DNA of 64,000 bases from Heterohyrax brucei (Eukaryota > Chordata > Mammalia > Hyracoidea > Procaviidae). The stretch spans positions 129,510,796 through 129,574,795 of the forward strand of contig CM053142.1 of NCBI GenBank assembly GCA_028571685.1, in the 5' to 3' direction. Below, piece by piece: positions 54,213 through 64,000 of the stretch. A model generated the notes under the pieces. That model saw only the letters and a program-made list of their open reading frames with translations. It was not told the origin of the DNA and made no database searches. The translations under genes and the position numbers were made by a program. Within the stretch, counting starts at the first letter, position 1, and every line of letters begins with the position of its first letter.

Positions 54213-54424
54213 TATGAATTTGTTGCTGTTGAAGTGTTCTATTCAGTCAATTTCAACTCAATGACTTTGTAGAGTATAACTAACTGACTCACAGGTTTTC
54301 TCAGCCTGTAATTCTTATAGGAACAGACTGCCACACCTTTCTCTCTTGGAGCAGCTGGCAGGTTTGAACTGTGAAGTTTGTGGTTAGTAGTCAAGCACTT
54401 AACAGTTGTGCCATCAAGGCTCCT
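54213..54424 (-). repeat. AfroSINE, long variant
   Basis: It has the extra segment 'aattcttataggaacagactgccacacc' and ends TGCCATCAAGGCTCC. Confidence 0.83.
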
Positions 54425-54439
54425 TATTTCCAATGTGGC

Positions 54440-54905
54440 ACTAGTTAAGCAGTTGAAACACTAACATCTACCAGTTCTTTGTATTGTGGTGACTTCTGTG
54501 TTTCTATGATGCAGAAAGTCATGCCATTAGTATTTCAAATACCAGCAGGGTCACCCATGCTGAGCAGGTTTCAGCAGAACTCCCAAACTAAGACAGACTA
54601 GAAAAATGGGCTGATCTGCCTCCAAAAATTAGCTAATGAAAAGCTTACAAATCACAACAGAACATTGTCTGACTGCCTTGTTTTGGATACATCATCAAGA
54701 ATGATTGACTGTTAAAGAGACATCATGTTTGGTGAAGGGAAGTGTCAATGAAGGCTTAAAAGTTTCTCAGTGAGATGAAATGGCATAGTATGTATCATGA
54801 CACATTTGAACATGCTGACAGTTGTGAGGATAACGGAGGATCTGGCAACATTTCCTTGTGATCCATATAAGGTCACTGTGAGTTGGAGTCAGCAGCGAAC
54901 AACAA
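54440..54905 (+). mobile_element. RTE-derived non-autonomous element (5'UTR joined to 3' end)
   Basis: The left part, to about 54,680, matches the RTE 5'UTR at 37,190-37,430 ('tatttcaaataccagcagggtcaccc', 'gaacattgtctga'). The right part matches the RTE 3' end ('agacatcatgtttggtgaag') and finishes in 'ggagtcagcagcgaacaacaac'. The whole coding region, about 2.5 kb, is absent. Confidence 0.75.
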
Positions 54906-55041
54906 CAGCATACTTGAGTGAAGCATGTTTTAAAGACGATACACTCACGGAATTTATACTCTAGTTGGAGGCTAATATACCAACTCTATGATTGGTTCAA
55001 AACTCTAAAAACAGGCAATCTACACTCATGACTTCAAATCA
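54906..55041. other. Unique sequence
   Basis: Nothing recognised. Confidence 0.3.
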
Positions 55042-55262
55042 GGAAAAGCATTCTAGTATAGTTGTTTGGAATGTGGACTCTGACACAACATTGCTTGGAT
55101 TTGAATCCTGACTGTAAAGTGTTGTGACTTTTAGCAAGTTATTGAGTGTTTTTGCATTTCTTTCACTCAAAATGTTGACAATACCAATCTCATAGGCATT
55201 TAAAAGGATTAAATGAGTGAATACAGTGCTGGTCCATAAACAATTGCTTGTTACTATTAGGT
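55042..55262 (+). repeat. MIR, nearly full length
   Basis: The tRNA-like head ('ttggatttgaatcctgactg'), core, and 3' part ('ggattaaatgagtgaatac') follow the MIR order. Confidence 0.8.
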
Positions 55263-55452
55263 CTTTGATGGACTCAAAAATACATTGGTGGGAGTAATTC
55301 CTGTGTTAGAACAGGAGAAGAAATGTCAAAAAGGTTAGAGACAGATAAAAGAGGTCACTGATTGCCACAATATTTGGCCTTTAGTCTGTAGTACAGAGTC
55401 AATGAATGTCTTAAATAGGTACTATAAAAACAATGTTTTAGACAACTCTATA

Positions 55453-55530
55453 CACCAGGTGCTCACTGGAAACTCTATGGGACAGTTCTGCTCAGAAGGA
55501 ATTGGCAATGAGTTTTGTTTTGTGTTTGTT
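55453..55530 (+). repeat. AfroSINE middle fragment
   Basis: 'accaggtgctcactggaaactctatgggacagttctgctc' followed by a broken tail. Confidence 0.7.
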
Positions 55531-55574
55531 AATACCAGCTGTATAGAATGGTTTGGGAGTAGGGACAATAAAAA

Positions 55575-55700
55575 ACAGAAAATAAAACAAACGAAACCTA
55601 TTATCATGAAATTGATTCCAACTCATAGTGACCCTACAGGACAGAGTAGAACTGCCTCACAGTGTTTCCAAGGAGTGCCTGGTGGATTCTAACCACCAGC
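55575..55700 (-). repeat. AfroSINE, head removed by the adjacent L1
   Basis: Tail ATAAAACAAACGAAACC; it stops after GGTGGATTCTAACCACCAGCC, where the L1 3' end begins. Confidence 0.83.
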
Positions 55701-55702
55701 CT

Positions 55703-57790
55703 TTTTTGTGTGTGTGTGATTAAGTGAAAGTATACAATCCAATTGGAAGTATACAATCCAATTTTGTACGCCCGCCTATCTGCAGCTCCATCTGCTTTCC
55801 TCACCCAGTGGCACAGTCTTCCTTTACACTCTGTATTTCTGGTATCCTCTTAATCAGCACCTGTCCCCTCCTCTCCACCCTTTTCTCTCCCATCTAGAAA
55901 GAAACCAGTAGAACAGCCTCCTATGAATGTACAGAACCATAAAGTACACACACCATATTGTCATACTGTGTCCTCAAGTCCAGACCATTCACGTCTGAAG
56001 TGTTGATCTCAGTACTGGTTTTAGGTCAGGGCCAGCAGCAATTCTGGGGCTACGTTCCAGAGAACCCTCCAGGCTGTCAGACCATCAATCCTGGTCTTTC
56101 ACTAGAGTTCTTGAGCTGCACCTCTCTTTTTGTCATGTGGCTTCAGGGACTGTACACTGTGTGTCCTATCCCAGCTGCCTTCGGTAGTGGCTGGGCACCA
56201 TCTGGTTCTTCTGGTTTTATGTTGATACAGTCTTCCATTCATATGGGTCCTTCTGTCTCCTGGGTTCTTTTTTCCTCGTGTCTTTGTTGTTCTCAGTCAT
56301 CATCTGTTACAGATGAGTTGGGACCATTTGGTGTACCTCAGATGGCAGCTTTCTAGCTTTTAAGAACCCAGACCCCAATCATCAATATGCTGTACAGAAG
56401 AGTCTCTTAGCAAAAGACTAGTTGTGCCAATTGACCTCACTGTCCCCTGAAAACATGGTCCCCAGGCCCCTGTCCCTGCTACTCTATCCTCTGAAATATT
56501 GGGTTGAGTTTAGAAAACCTTTCAGTTTATCATGCAGTGCAATTATGTTATCTGCTCTCTACTGTGTACTGTCACTTCTCTCACCTAAGCAAATTCCTAT
56601 CTGCTATCTAACCTAGGATCAACCCTCTGCCTCCTTCTCCACCCTTGAATGATTTTGCCGCCAAAAGAGTCTTTTCTTCAGTACATAAGTCTATTTTTAA
56701 GTGTTTATAGCAAAGGTCTCATACTTGTCCTTTTGCAGCTGATTTCACTCAGCATATCTTCGAGTTGAAACCGGGTTATGAGATGCTTCCTAAAATCATC
56801 ACTGTTCTTTTCATTGCATAGTTTTTCGTTGAGTATATGTATCATGGTTTGTTTGTCCATTCATCTGCTGATGGGCAGTTAGGTTGATTCCATCTCTTTG
56901 CTATTGTGAACTGTGCTGCAATAAACATTCATGTGCAAGTATTTGTGTGTGTGATGATCTTTATTTCTGTAAGATATAGTCCAAGCAATGGGATACTGGA
57001 TCACATGGTATTTCTCTTTGTAGCTTTTTAAAGAAAACCCTGGTGGTGTAGTGGTTAAGTGTTGCATCTGCTAACCAAAAGGTGGCATTGCAAACCCACC
57101 AGGTGCCCCTTCAAAACTCTATGGGCCAGTTCTAATCTGATCTACAGGGTTGCTGAAACAGAATCAACTCAACAAGCAGTTTCAGCTTTTTAAGCACCAA
57201 ATTGCTTTCCACAGAGGTTGTACCATTTTTGCATTCCCACCAGCAGTGTAGGAGAGGTCCAATCTTTCCCTGTTTTGTATTTTTTGGATGATTGCCAACT
57301 TTGTTGGGGTGAAATGGTATTTCATTGTAGTTTTGATTTGAATTTCTCCAATAGCTAATGATCGTGAGCATTTCCTCATTCATCTTTTGGTTGCCTGGAT
57401 GTCTTTGGTGATGTACCTGTCCATCTCCTCTGCCCATTGCTCAGCTGGGTTATTTACCCTTTTCTTGTTGACATTTTGCAGTACTTTGTAGATTATGGAA
57501 AACAGACATCGATTCGACATACAGTTGCCAAATATTTTTTCCCATTCTGTAGGTAGTCTTTTAACTCTCTTTATAAAGTCTTTGGATGAGCATAATTGTT
57601 TGATTTTTACTAGTTTCCATTTATTATCTATTTTTCTTCTGTTGTTCATGCATTGTTGGTCAGATTTTGTAGTCTGTCTAAGCCGTCTATTGTAACTTCC
57701 ATTGTTAACCCTATTGTTTCTTGCTTGATCTTTATTGTTTTTAGGTTCGAAAGTTAGTTTTCATGTAAGGTATGAGATATGGGTACCGAC
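55703..57790 (-). mobile_element. L1 3' half (ORF2 C-terminus and 3'UTR), older copy
   Basis: The 3' end is at about 55,703 (TTTTTTGTGTGTG then the complement of 'ttgtatactttcacttaatc'). 3'UTR phrases match 24,090-24,770 in reverse. ORF2 C-terminal pieces are open at 57,182-57,379 ([20 protein letters not shown], an equivalent of the family-A segment at 43,060) and 57,380-57,649. It is 5'-truncated and split by a SINE. Confidence 0.85.
57032..57183 (+). repeat. AfroSINE with 10-bp TSD inside the L1
   Basis: AGCTTTTTAA flanks it at 57,022-57,031 and 57,184-57,193. Head AACCCTGGTGGTGTAGTGG, ending CAACAAGCAGTTTC. Confidence 0.9.
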
Positions 57791-58075
57791 CATTTTTTAA
57801 AAAATATTTTACTGTGCATTAAGTAAAAGTTTACAATCCAAATCACTTCGCCATATAAACCCCCGAACACACACCACTGTGCTACTACTCTAACTGCTCT
57901 AGCCTCACATGTATCTTTAAGCCAAGAAGCATATTTGTCACCAGCATCATTCTGTGGCTTACAGTCCACTTCAGTCTTTGTCCCAGTAGCTGGCTTCAGT
58001 ACTGGTTTCAGCTCTGACTCATGGCCTTTTGATTAGCAGTGGTGGCATCTACCCACTATGCCATCAGGGTTTCTG
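57791..58075 (-). mobile_element. Older L1 3'UTR fragment followed by AfroSINE head
   Basis: 57,791-58,010 matches in reverse the L1 3' end at 36,540-36,800 ('cattaagtaaaagtttacaatcc', 'agaagcatatttgtcaccagc'). From about 58,015 there is an AfroSINE head on the minus strand ending ATGCCATCAGGGTTTC. Confidence 0.6.
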
Positions 58076-58169
58076 AAAACATAACAGCTGACTTTCATTA
58101 GATGCTTTCCTGAACATTTGTAAGTGTGCATGAAATATTAGCTACAGATATTATTTTTATATTCCGGGC

Positions 58170-58310
58170 AATCTCCAAAGCTCTTTATAGGAAATACTTT
58201 ATTGAACTCTTAAAACAACCTCTGATGATCATTGTCCTACCCATTAACAAACGGAGGCTCAGTGATTAGATTGCCTTAAGATAGCCAGTAAGTGGCAAAA
58301 ACGATTTATA
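58170..58310 (+). repeat. MIR core fragment
   Basis: 'aacaaacggaggctcagtgattagattgccttaaga' followed by 'agccagtaagtggc' is a MIR core and tail. Confidence 0.7.
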
Positions 58311-58602
58311 TTCAAATTATGATAAATGAAAGTATTTACACACACAAAGACAAATCATGATTGGATATTTGATTGGATACAAGTTTAACAAAAGGGTTAC
58401 CCTACCACCAAATAACTGAGATTCCAAGTGTTGGGGTCCACAAGAAGAAAAAAATGACCTTCTAGGTTGTGCATATTACACCTACGTATAACTTGTGTAA
58501 AGGCTGTTCAGAGCCAAGAGAGTTGCGGCTGCAGTGCGTACCTTAACATTTGACGAAAGAGGCCGACTTGGGTAAAATAAGGGAAGCGATGCGGCATTCC
58601 AA
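58311..58602. other. Unique sequence, no gene seen
   Basis: Nothing recognised. Confidence 0.35.
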
Positions 58603-58746
58603 CCCACCAAACCCAGTGCTGTTGAGTCAATTCTGACTCACAGGAATCCTATAGGTCAGAGTAGAACTGCCCCAAAAAGTTTCCAAGGAGAACCTTGAGG
58701 ATCTGAACTGCCAACCTTTTGGCTAACCACTGTGCCACTAAGGTTT
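58603..58746 (-). repeat. AfroSINE copy
   Basis: Tail CCACCAAACCCAGTGC, head GTGCCACTAAGGTTTG. It has lost about 15 bases between the B box and the head. This is the last SINE before the CAND1 promoter. Confidence 0.87.
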
Positions 58747-59210
58747 GATGGAACAATAAAATACACAACTGCGGGGCTATCCAACCCACAGAAGTTGACT
58801 ACAGATGATGATCTTTTAGCTCTTCTAAAACAGTAGCCCCTGAATACAATCATTTGCAATTGACTCATGAGTCTTCTATGGTCCCGCTTGCCTTAGAAAG
58901 CAGGCTCTATGGAATGAAGGGATGAGCCTGCATCACTCACGTGGTTACAGCTAGAAGTTGCTACTAGGCCTCTGCCAAGAAACCTAGACTTCATGGATCT
59001 GCAATGCGCCTGTCCAAACCGCAGCAGTTTAGCTCTGCAAACATGCCTCAGCAACAAAACGTTCATTACAGGAAATCGAAATCCGCAGCAGAAATGGACT
59101 ACGCATTCATTAATTCAAAGGTTTTATCCAGCCCCGCTTCCTTTCGTTAGCCTGCAAATCCCAACATTCACTTCTCCCGCGGGATCCAACAAGGAAGCTA
59201 CAAGTTCCTG

Positions 59211-59280
59211 CAGCCAATCACATGCTGACTCAGTGTAACTCTCCTACAGAATTCTGGGGTTTGTGGTTTTCACGTGGCAC
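59211..59280. promoter_or_regulatory. Upstream motif group: CCAAT, MARE-like and E-box sites
   Basis: AGCCAATCACATG (CCAAT box) is followed by TGCTGACTCAG at 59,223-59,233, which contains the AP-1 core and half of a Maf/NRF2 element, and by CACGTGGC at 59,271-59,278. This is motif reading only. Confidence 0.35.
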
Positions 59281-59520
59281 CACTGCACCACGGTCGTTAA
59301 AACAATGTAGGCCACGCGTCGGATTCAAAAGGAGAGCTTCTTCTAAGAATTCAGCTGTTGGTCGCAATTTAACCCCTTAGTTAGCATTACCCCAAGGCCT
59401 TTTATTAATTAATAAACTTGAAACATTCTCTTAATGCTGTAAAGAAAATACTCTCCAGTGTTTTCAGATTAGCAGCCACTCGTCCCACTCGCATCCCGTC
59501 CTTTAACCGTCGCCAGGTAA

Positions 59521-59528
59521 TCTCGCGA
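59521..59528. promoter_or_regulatory. TCTCGCGA promoter element
   Basis: TCTCGCGA is the core of an element common in CpG-island promoters of housekeeping genes (bound by ZBTB33/BANP-type factors in other work). It lies 565 bases upstream of the CAND1 start codon. Confidence 0.45.
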
Positions 59529-59756
59529 TAACAGCTCCTTTTGGGCGTTGTCATGGCTCCTGAAAGGCCATTCACGCGAAGACTGACACGGACAGCAGCC
59601 AACAGGACTGCTCTTCAACTAGCGACTCCTAAGCGTGCGTGGGGGGGGGTGGATCTTGTGTGAACCTTGACCTGGGCTCTCAGCAGCGTCCCGCGCCTGC
59701 TGCCCCCACCCGCGTAGTGAGGGAGGCGGGTTTTGGCCACTTGCCCTAAGGAGGGA

Positions 59757-59774
59757 ATGCGGAGAGAGTGGTAG
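59757..59774 (+). other. Candidate upstream ORF 1 of CAND1 (5 codons plus stop)
   Basis: ATGCGGAGAGAGTGGTAG. It matters only if transcription starts upstream of it. Confidence 0.25.
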
Positions 59775-59839
59775 CGAGACGCGTCTGATTGGAAGTGCCT
59801 GGCTTGTCGGTGAGGCCCTGCTGTACTGCTCCACCGCCC

Positions 59840-59875
59840 ATGAGCTCGTTCGCCCGCGAGCAGCGCCGTCGTTAG
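59840..59875 (+). other. Candidate upstream ORF 2 of CAND1 (11 codons plus stop)
   Basis: It encodes MSSFAREQRRR and stops 210 bases before the CAND1 ATG. The context (CCCATGA) is weak, so leaky scanning would be expected. Confidence 0.3.
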
Positions 59876-60027
59876 GCCGGCACCTGAGCCTTTGCTCCCT
59901 CGGGAAAGGCCCTCGCCGTTCCGGGGAGGGGGCAGCCTGTTCAGGCGCCTCCCCAGTAAGCGTCGGCGTCGCGCTGCGATCTTGGAAGCGGGAGCCGCCG
60001 CCAGCGAGAGGAGGAGCCCTAGTAGCA

Positions 60028-60040
60028 GCGGCGGCGGCGG
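60028..60040 (+). repeat. Short GGC repeat in the CAND1 5'UTR
   Basis: Four perfect GGC units flanked by AGC-rich sequence (AGTAGCAGCGG... and CAGCAGCACCAGCAGCG). Such tracts are prone to length change. Confidence 0.7.
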
Positions 60041-60085
60041 ACAGCAGCACCAGCAGCGCCAGCGGGCGGGATCGCGGCCGTCAAC

Positions 60086-60153
60086 ATGGCGAGCGCCTCG
60101 TACCACATTTCCAATTTGCTGGAGAAAATGACATCCAGCGATAAGGACTTCAG
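60086..60153 (+). CDS. CAND1: CAND1, cullin-associated NEDD8-dissociated protein 1, coding exon 1
   Basis: CAND1 is a large HEAT-repeat protein that wraps around unneddylated cullin-RBX1 and exchanges substrate-receptor modules of SCF-type ubiquitin ligases in cytosol and nucleus. The exon encodes 22 whole codons beginning MASASYHISNLLEKM and ending in SSDKDF, which is the known vertebrate N-terminus; the codon for the next residue (R) is split after two bases. The donor site is CAG|GTGAGG at 60,153/60,154. The ATG has A at -3 and G at +4, a strong context, and the next in-frame ATG (M15) is weaker. The remaining ~1,200 residues lie beyond the window. No disruption is seen, and the setting in a CpG island with an intron shows the true gene and not a retrocopy. 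Confidence 0.96.
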
Positions 60154-61734
60154 GTGAGGCTAAGATCTTTCTCCAAGCCTGCTTCTGGGCCCCCCCCACT
60201 CCTCCCTTGCGGCCCCGGCCCTCTTTCGAGGCTGTGCCCCACCCCTTCGGCGGTAGCCGGTTTCCAGGCGTTCCCGAGGTCTGCTGCCCGCCTCACTGCT
60301 GGATCCCATCGGGCCCGCGTGCACCCCCACCTTCCCATCTCCCCGTTCTTTTCTCTAGGCCGTTGCCCGCCGCCGGCCCTGGGCCCTTCTTTCTACATCC
60401 CCAAACGGCCCCACCGTGTTCCCTGCCTCTGCGACGTGATCCCTGCGGCCCAGGTAGCACGAAGGGGCGAAAACCACTTCCCTGGTGGGGCAGGGGTTGC
60501 TCGAGGCCTGGAGAGCGGACGGCGGGGCCTACCCGCCGGCCCGCCCGGGGCGCTAGGCCTCCTGGCTCGCCGCGCTCGAGCCCGCTGCCCACTCGGGGAC
60601 CCATCAGCCGCCTTCTTCTCCCGAACTGTGAGTGGGCCTGGCGGGATTCGGCTTGAATGATTTAACTTTTCTGGAGGTTTTCACGGGTTGGGTTCTATCC
60701 TATCTCTTTGTATTATTCTTCGGAGGGAAGGAGGGGGAGGGGGAGGCAGGATGGAGGAAACTTGACTCCTGCGGTTTTCCCGCCAGCATCTCTGTCAGCT
60801 TCGTTTGTCAGGTTAAACCCAAGCAGGAACTTAGGTTTTCAGTGTCGTGTCCTTGTATCCAAAATTACTGCCAGAGGAGTGAGCATCTTCCGAACGTGAA
60901 ACGGAGAAGTAAACCGAACATATGTTTTTATTGAAAGAAGGGGTTTTCTAACATGGGACTGGTGGTTATGAAGATGTCTGGTAGACATTCTGTTCCAGGG
61001 GATTTGCAAACTCCTGTTTCCACCTTCCTGGTGAAACGTGTGCATTGAAGAGTTACGTTTCCCGGTTGCCTCGGTTTCTTTCTTGCGCTGCAGTTATTGT
61101 TGCATTCCTTCTCACCGCCTGTCTCACAGATACGTCCACAATCTGAAAAAGCTTTCATTGATAAATTAAGTTACTGTGGTGGTCCTAACTCGTGCGCGTT
61201 TTACAAGAAAGCATAGTCTCCAGTTGAAATTGTGACTGAAAAGCTTACTTTTTTCTGTGACCTGTACACCTGAAACATGTGAAACCGTATCAACCAAGAA
61301 GTTTTCCAGTTTACTAATAGAGAACCATTAGTAGAAGTAATGATTGTGTTTATCGTTTAATTGATACAGTAGTGTGTTAAAATGGCCAGGAAGATAGAAT
61401 TTGCTTCTGTGACTTTAGATAATATTTTTTCAAAAGTTTTGCAGTTTGTGGAATTTTTAAGTTGGATTTGAAACTTTTGAAATGCACATTTCAGTGTTGT
61501 GACTTTGGACGTGAGGTTTTTTTTGCATATTTTGGAATTTTAGATTTGTGTAGTTCTAGGGGCAAGATTAAATTAATGGGAGAAATAAAAGTTTTAAAAG
61601 CCTTAAAATGCTGTTTGATTCTCTTCAAAGCTTTGCTTGCTTTCAATTTATTAATCCTTAAAATTTGCTGTAAACATTTGAATATAACTAATTTACAGAA
61701 GGTTTGTGGTGTGATTTTATTTTTCCTGTCAGCT

Positions 61735-61795
61735 TGGTTTATCCTGTATCTATGTGTCGGAATTGACTCGAAGGCAATGCGTTTTTTGGTATGAG
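61735..61795 (+). repeat. AfroSINE 3' tail fragment in CAND1 intron 1
   Basis: 'atgtgtcggaattgactcgaaggcaatgcg' followed by T-rich sequence matches the SINE tail and keeps its CpG sites, so it may be fairly young. Confidence 0.65.
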
Positions 61796-62469
61796 TACTA
61801 AATTTCATTCTGATTGTGTTCACTTTCATTCTGAAAATAGCCCTTTTCCTATCATGGTACAGTTGTATTAAAATATTCAGAGTTATGTCTAGGTAATGTG
61901 TTTAGAAGGAAGGCATGTAAAGTGATGACATTACCTGTGTGATTATTGACTGACATGTCCTTAAACTATTTTTAAACTTCTTGTAAAGGAAAAATGCATA
62001 TTTTTATTTTGTAAACTGTAAGTGCTAAATACTGTTACTCCGATGATGAGCTGTAGTCAGTGATGAACTTCCTAAGGGTATCTTCCAACTTTAGTTGAAA
62101 AGTATCAAAACATTGCATGATTAGTTATTCCCATAAAATTTAAAATTGTTATGTGTATTTCTGAGAATGGTGAATGTGATAGAAAATATATTTAGAAACA
62201 GTAGAAGGCTTCTAGTAATTTGGCATCCTTAAGAAACTTTCACAAACAGTGTTTTAAAGATGAATTTGTAATACACTGTAGCCATCCACTTAACAAACTG
62301 GTCTTCAGGAATGAAGTGCAATGTTCATTAAATCATAGACACTTAAAGATTTTAAGTTTTATTTGTTTAAGAGTGAATAAAGTGCTTAATGCCAGAAGGA
62401 GCTTGATGACAAGGGTTGATTACTATTACAGAGTACCTAACATGTATGTGCATCATGCGTGTGCTGTGT

Positions 62470-62640
62470 GCTAACTGAAACTTTGAAGGTTAGAATCCAC
62501 CCACAGGTGCCTGGGGAAAAAGTCCTGGAGATCTGCTTCTGAAAACTCAGCCATTGAAAACTCTGTGGAATACAGTTCTGCACTGACTCACCTGGGTCAC
62601 CGTGCATTGAGATTGACTCCTCAGCAGCTAATTAACATGT
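62470..62640 (+). repeat. AfroSINE (long variant), diverged, in CAND1 intron 1
   Basis: B-box side 'gaaggttagaatccaccc', then the long-variant segment 'tcctggagatctgcttctgaaa', and the tail 'attgagattgactcctcagcagc'. Confidence 0.65.
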
Positions 62641-63130
62641 GCAAAACGAGAGGAGTGGAAGGAAAAGCTGCCGAAAGAAAGAAAAAAGTTTATACTTTCG
62701 TTGTAGTAGAGTGGTAGAATCCAAAGAGAATGAGACCTACTAATCACAAGGTCTGAACTGGAGTCATACATCATTCTTAGTTGTAAACTGTGAGATTGTG
62801 GGCAGATTACTTGTTTGGGGATTATGTTTGTACTTTTTAAAGGCTTATACAAAAGATTTCATATCCCTAAAATTTCATGTGTCCAGATAGTTACATAGTC
62901 GCTTAATGCAGAGTAGGTAAAGAAATAATTGTAAAGTTAAAACATTTTTTTAGTATTTTGAGAAAGGAATGCTGTTATAGGATTTTAAGTCATTGAGTTA
63001 GTTTATTGAAGAAAGTTAATGTCTCATTTCTTTTGGGTTTTAATGTTCTTTATTCTCCAAATGTGGGATATTAAGAGTTTAGGAAGAATGAAGCTACAGT
63101 AGGATGAAAAATGTCAAGAATAGCAACTCT

Positions 63131-64000
63131 TCGGTCTGACAATTAAACTTGCCACCGTGCGCTTTTGTTGGCACCCCTGCACAAACAACTTAGTAAGGTT
63201 TCATAACCTTTCATCTGTGTTCGTGTTGACATGTGGCAGCATCTTGCTGAGTGGTGTTTATTATTGTTGTGTGTTTTTGTGTGCCCGTGTAACAATGTCA
63301 GAGCTTGAATTAGAGCAGTGAGCAAACATTAAATTTCTTGTTAAACTTGTGCAAGAGTGGAAGTGAAATAGGGGACATGTTACTCCAAGTTTATTGGGAT
63401 AATGCTGTAAAAAAAACAGCAGTATACAAATGCATTAAATGTTTTTCTGAGGGAAGAGAAAACATCACTGATGAAGAGAAGTGAGAGGTCAGAGTGGCCA
63501 GTAGTGAGCAGAGCTGATGAAAACGTTGGAAAACTTCATGAAATTGTGCGTCAGAATTGTCGGCTGGCTGAAAAGCATAGCAGACCAAGCAGACATTGAT
63601 GGAGAAACAGGAAAATCTTGGCATGAGAAAGGTGTGTGCAGAAATGATCCTGGAGTAGCTCACTGATGAACAAAAGCAGAGAGTCCAAGTTGACCAAGAC
63701 CTTCTGGAGAGACAAGATGATGTTTTGGGACAGGTTGTCACTGGTAATGAAACACGGAATGACCCTGAAACAAAGTGTCAAAGTGCACAATGGAAGTTAG
63801 CCAGTTCTCCACTACCAAAAAAGTTCTGTTAATCCAAATCAAGAGTCACAATGATGTAGCTAGCTATCTTTTGTGATATCAGAGGAGTTGTTCATTATGA
63901 ATTTGTGGCAACTCTGTAGTTAACCAGTTTTATTATTTGGAAGTGCTGAAAAGGCCATGTGAGAAAGTTAGATGAAAACAACATCAACTTTTCGCCAGCT
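63131..64000 (+). mobile_element. Mariner DNA transposon, continuing beyond the window
   Basis: It begins TCGGTCTGACAATTAAACTTGCC, which shares GGTCTGACAATTAA with the ends of the palindromic element at 5.8 kb. A transposase reading frame starts 160 bases in. The right end is outside the window. It lies in CAND1 intron 1 in the gene's sense direction. Confidence 0.87.
63295..64000 (+). pseudogene. Mariner transposase, inactivated, 3' end outside window
   Basis: Mariner transposases cut and paste the element at TA sites. The ATG at 63,295 opens MSELELEQ and meets a stop at codon 9. The DNA-binding region (NIKFLVKL...) and the linker are legible across further stops and shifts. The first catalytic Asp position, normally in a GDET motif, reads GNET here (Asn codon at 63,746-63,748). 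The following NDPETK and SAQWK segments are clear. The DDE/D-site change alone would abolish catalysis. Confidence 0.88.

Larger units (their letters stand above)
58747..59559. other. CAND1 distal upstream region, no repeats recognised
   Basis: The sequence becomes G/C-richer toward 59,560. No ORF of note. It contains the motif group at 59,211-59,280 and a TCTCGCGA element. Confidence 0.5.
59560..60660 (+). promoter_or_regulatory. CAND1: CpG island promoter of CAND1
   Basis: CpG density rises sharply here compared with the AT-rich flanks and falls again after about 60,660. The island holds an ATTGG (inverted CCAAT) followed by GGAAGTG (ETS-like) at 59,788-59,797, a nine-G run at 59,641-59,649 and several GC boxes. 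There is no TATA box, which suits a housekeeping gene with dispersed starts. The transcription start cannot be fixed from sequence alone. The start codon lies in CAACATGGCG, a YY1-type motif. Confidence 0.85.
60154..64000 (+). other. CAND1: CAND1 intron 1, 5' part
   Basis: It starts GTGAGG at 60,154 and has no second exon before the window edge. The first 500 bases belong to the CpG island. The 168- and 149-codon frames at 60,154-60,660 are products of high G/C and not genes. It carries few repeats before the mariner at 63.1 kb. Confidence 0.85.

Noticed and set aside
59260-59320. A SINE head near the CAND1 promoter ('gtggcaccactgcacc')
   Set aside because: The match is about 12 bases with no B box, body or tail.
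60154-60660. Long overlapping ORFs on both strands around CAND1 exon 1 (up to 194 codons)
   Set aside because: They follow from the lack of stop codons in CpG-island sequence. The true frame is the 22-codon exon ended by a good donor site, and the other frames have no recognisable motifs.
1-64000. CRISPR arrays, bacterial operons, riboswitches or phage genes
   Set aside because: No regularly spaced short direct repeats. Codon structure, introns, CpG island and mammalian retroelements mark this as vertebrate nuclear DNA.

Overview
The window is mammalian nuclear DNA from an afrotherian, most plausibly an elephant or a close paenungulate. This rests on roughly thirty copies of a tRNA-headed SINE whose minus-strand form runs from an AAACCAAACC tail to CACCAGGGTTTCC (AfroSINE type), on RTE-clade LINEs, on young L1s and on MaLR LTRs. 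The only host gene I can support is CAND1. Its first coding exon is at 60,086-60,153 (+), inside a CpG island, and 3.8 kb of intron 1 follows to the window edge. The rest is upstream intergenic DNA and is mostly transposons. Afrotherian origin is inferred from repeat types, not from a database match.

Layout. 1-8.65 kb: AT-rich flank, SINEs, a hAT-like element, and a 5'-inverted (twin-primed) RTE LINE at 4,991-7,930 that carries a palindromic mariner derivative. 8.65-14.5 kb: SINE clusters around a deleted copy of an L1 family with a pyrimidine-rich, monomeric 5'UTR ('family B'). 15.9-24.8 kb: a full-length, inactive L1 of a second family ('family A') with an 11-bp target-site duplication (TSD); a truncated L1 sits in its ORF2 and a MaLR sits in that. 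24.9-27.5 kb: two inverted duplications, the second within a hAT element broken by SINE and RTE pieces. 29-32.7 kb: MIR, SINE and RTE fragments. 32.7-36.3 kb: the longest repeat-poor stretch. 36.3-53.2 kb: an RTE LINE, then an L1 family-B copy split by a full-length minus-strand family-A L1 that itself holds a solo MaLR LTR in ORF2. 53.2-58.7 kb: SINEs, MaLR, MIR, an RTE deletion derivative and an L1 3' half. 58.7-64.0 kb: CAND1 promoter, exon 1 and intron 1, with a mariner running off the right edge.

How the parts relate. The AfroSINE 3' tail matches the 3' end of the RTE LINEs here, as expected if RTE machinery moves the SINE. Full-length L1s supply 5'UTR promoters, and their A-rich tails and ORFs have become targets for later insertions. 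Every transposon ORF I examined is broken. No functional tRNA, rRNA, small RNA or second protein gene could be supported. Boundaries of repeats are read by eye and are good to about 10-20 bases unless a TSD fixes them.
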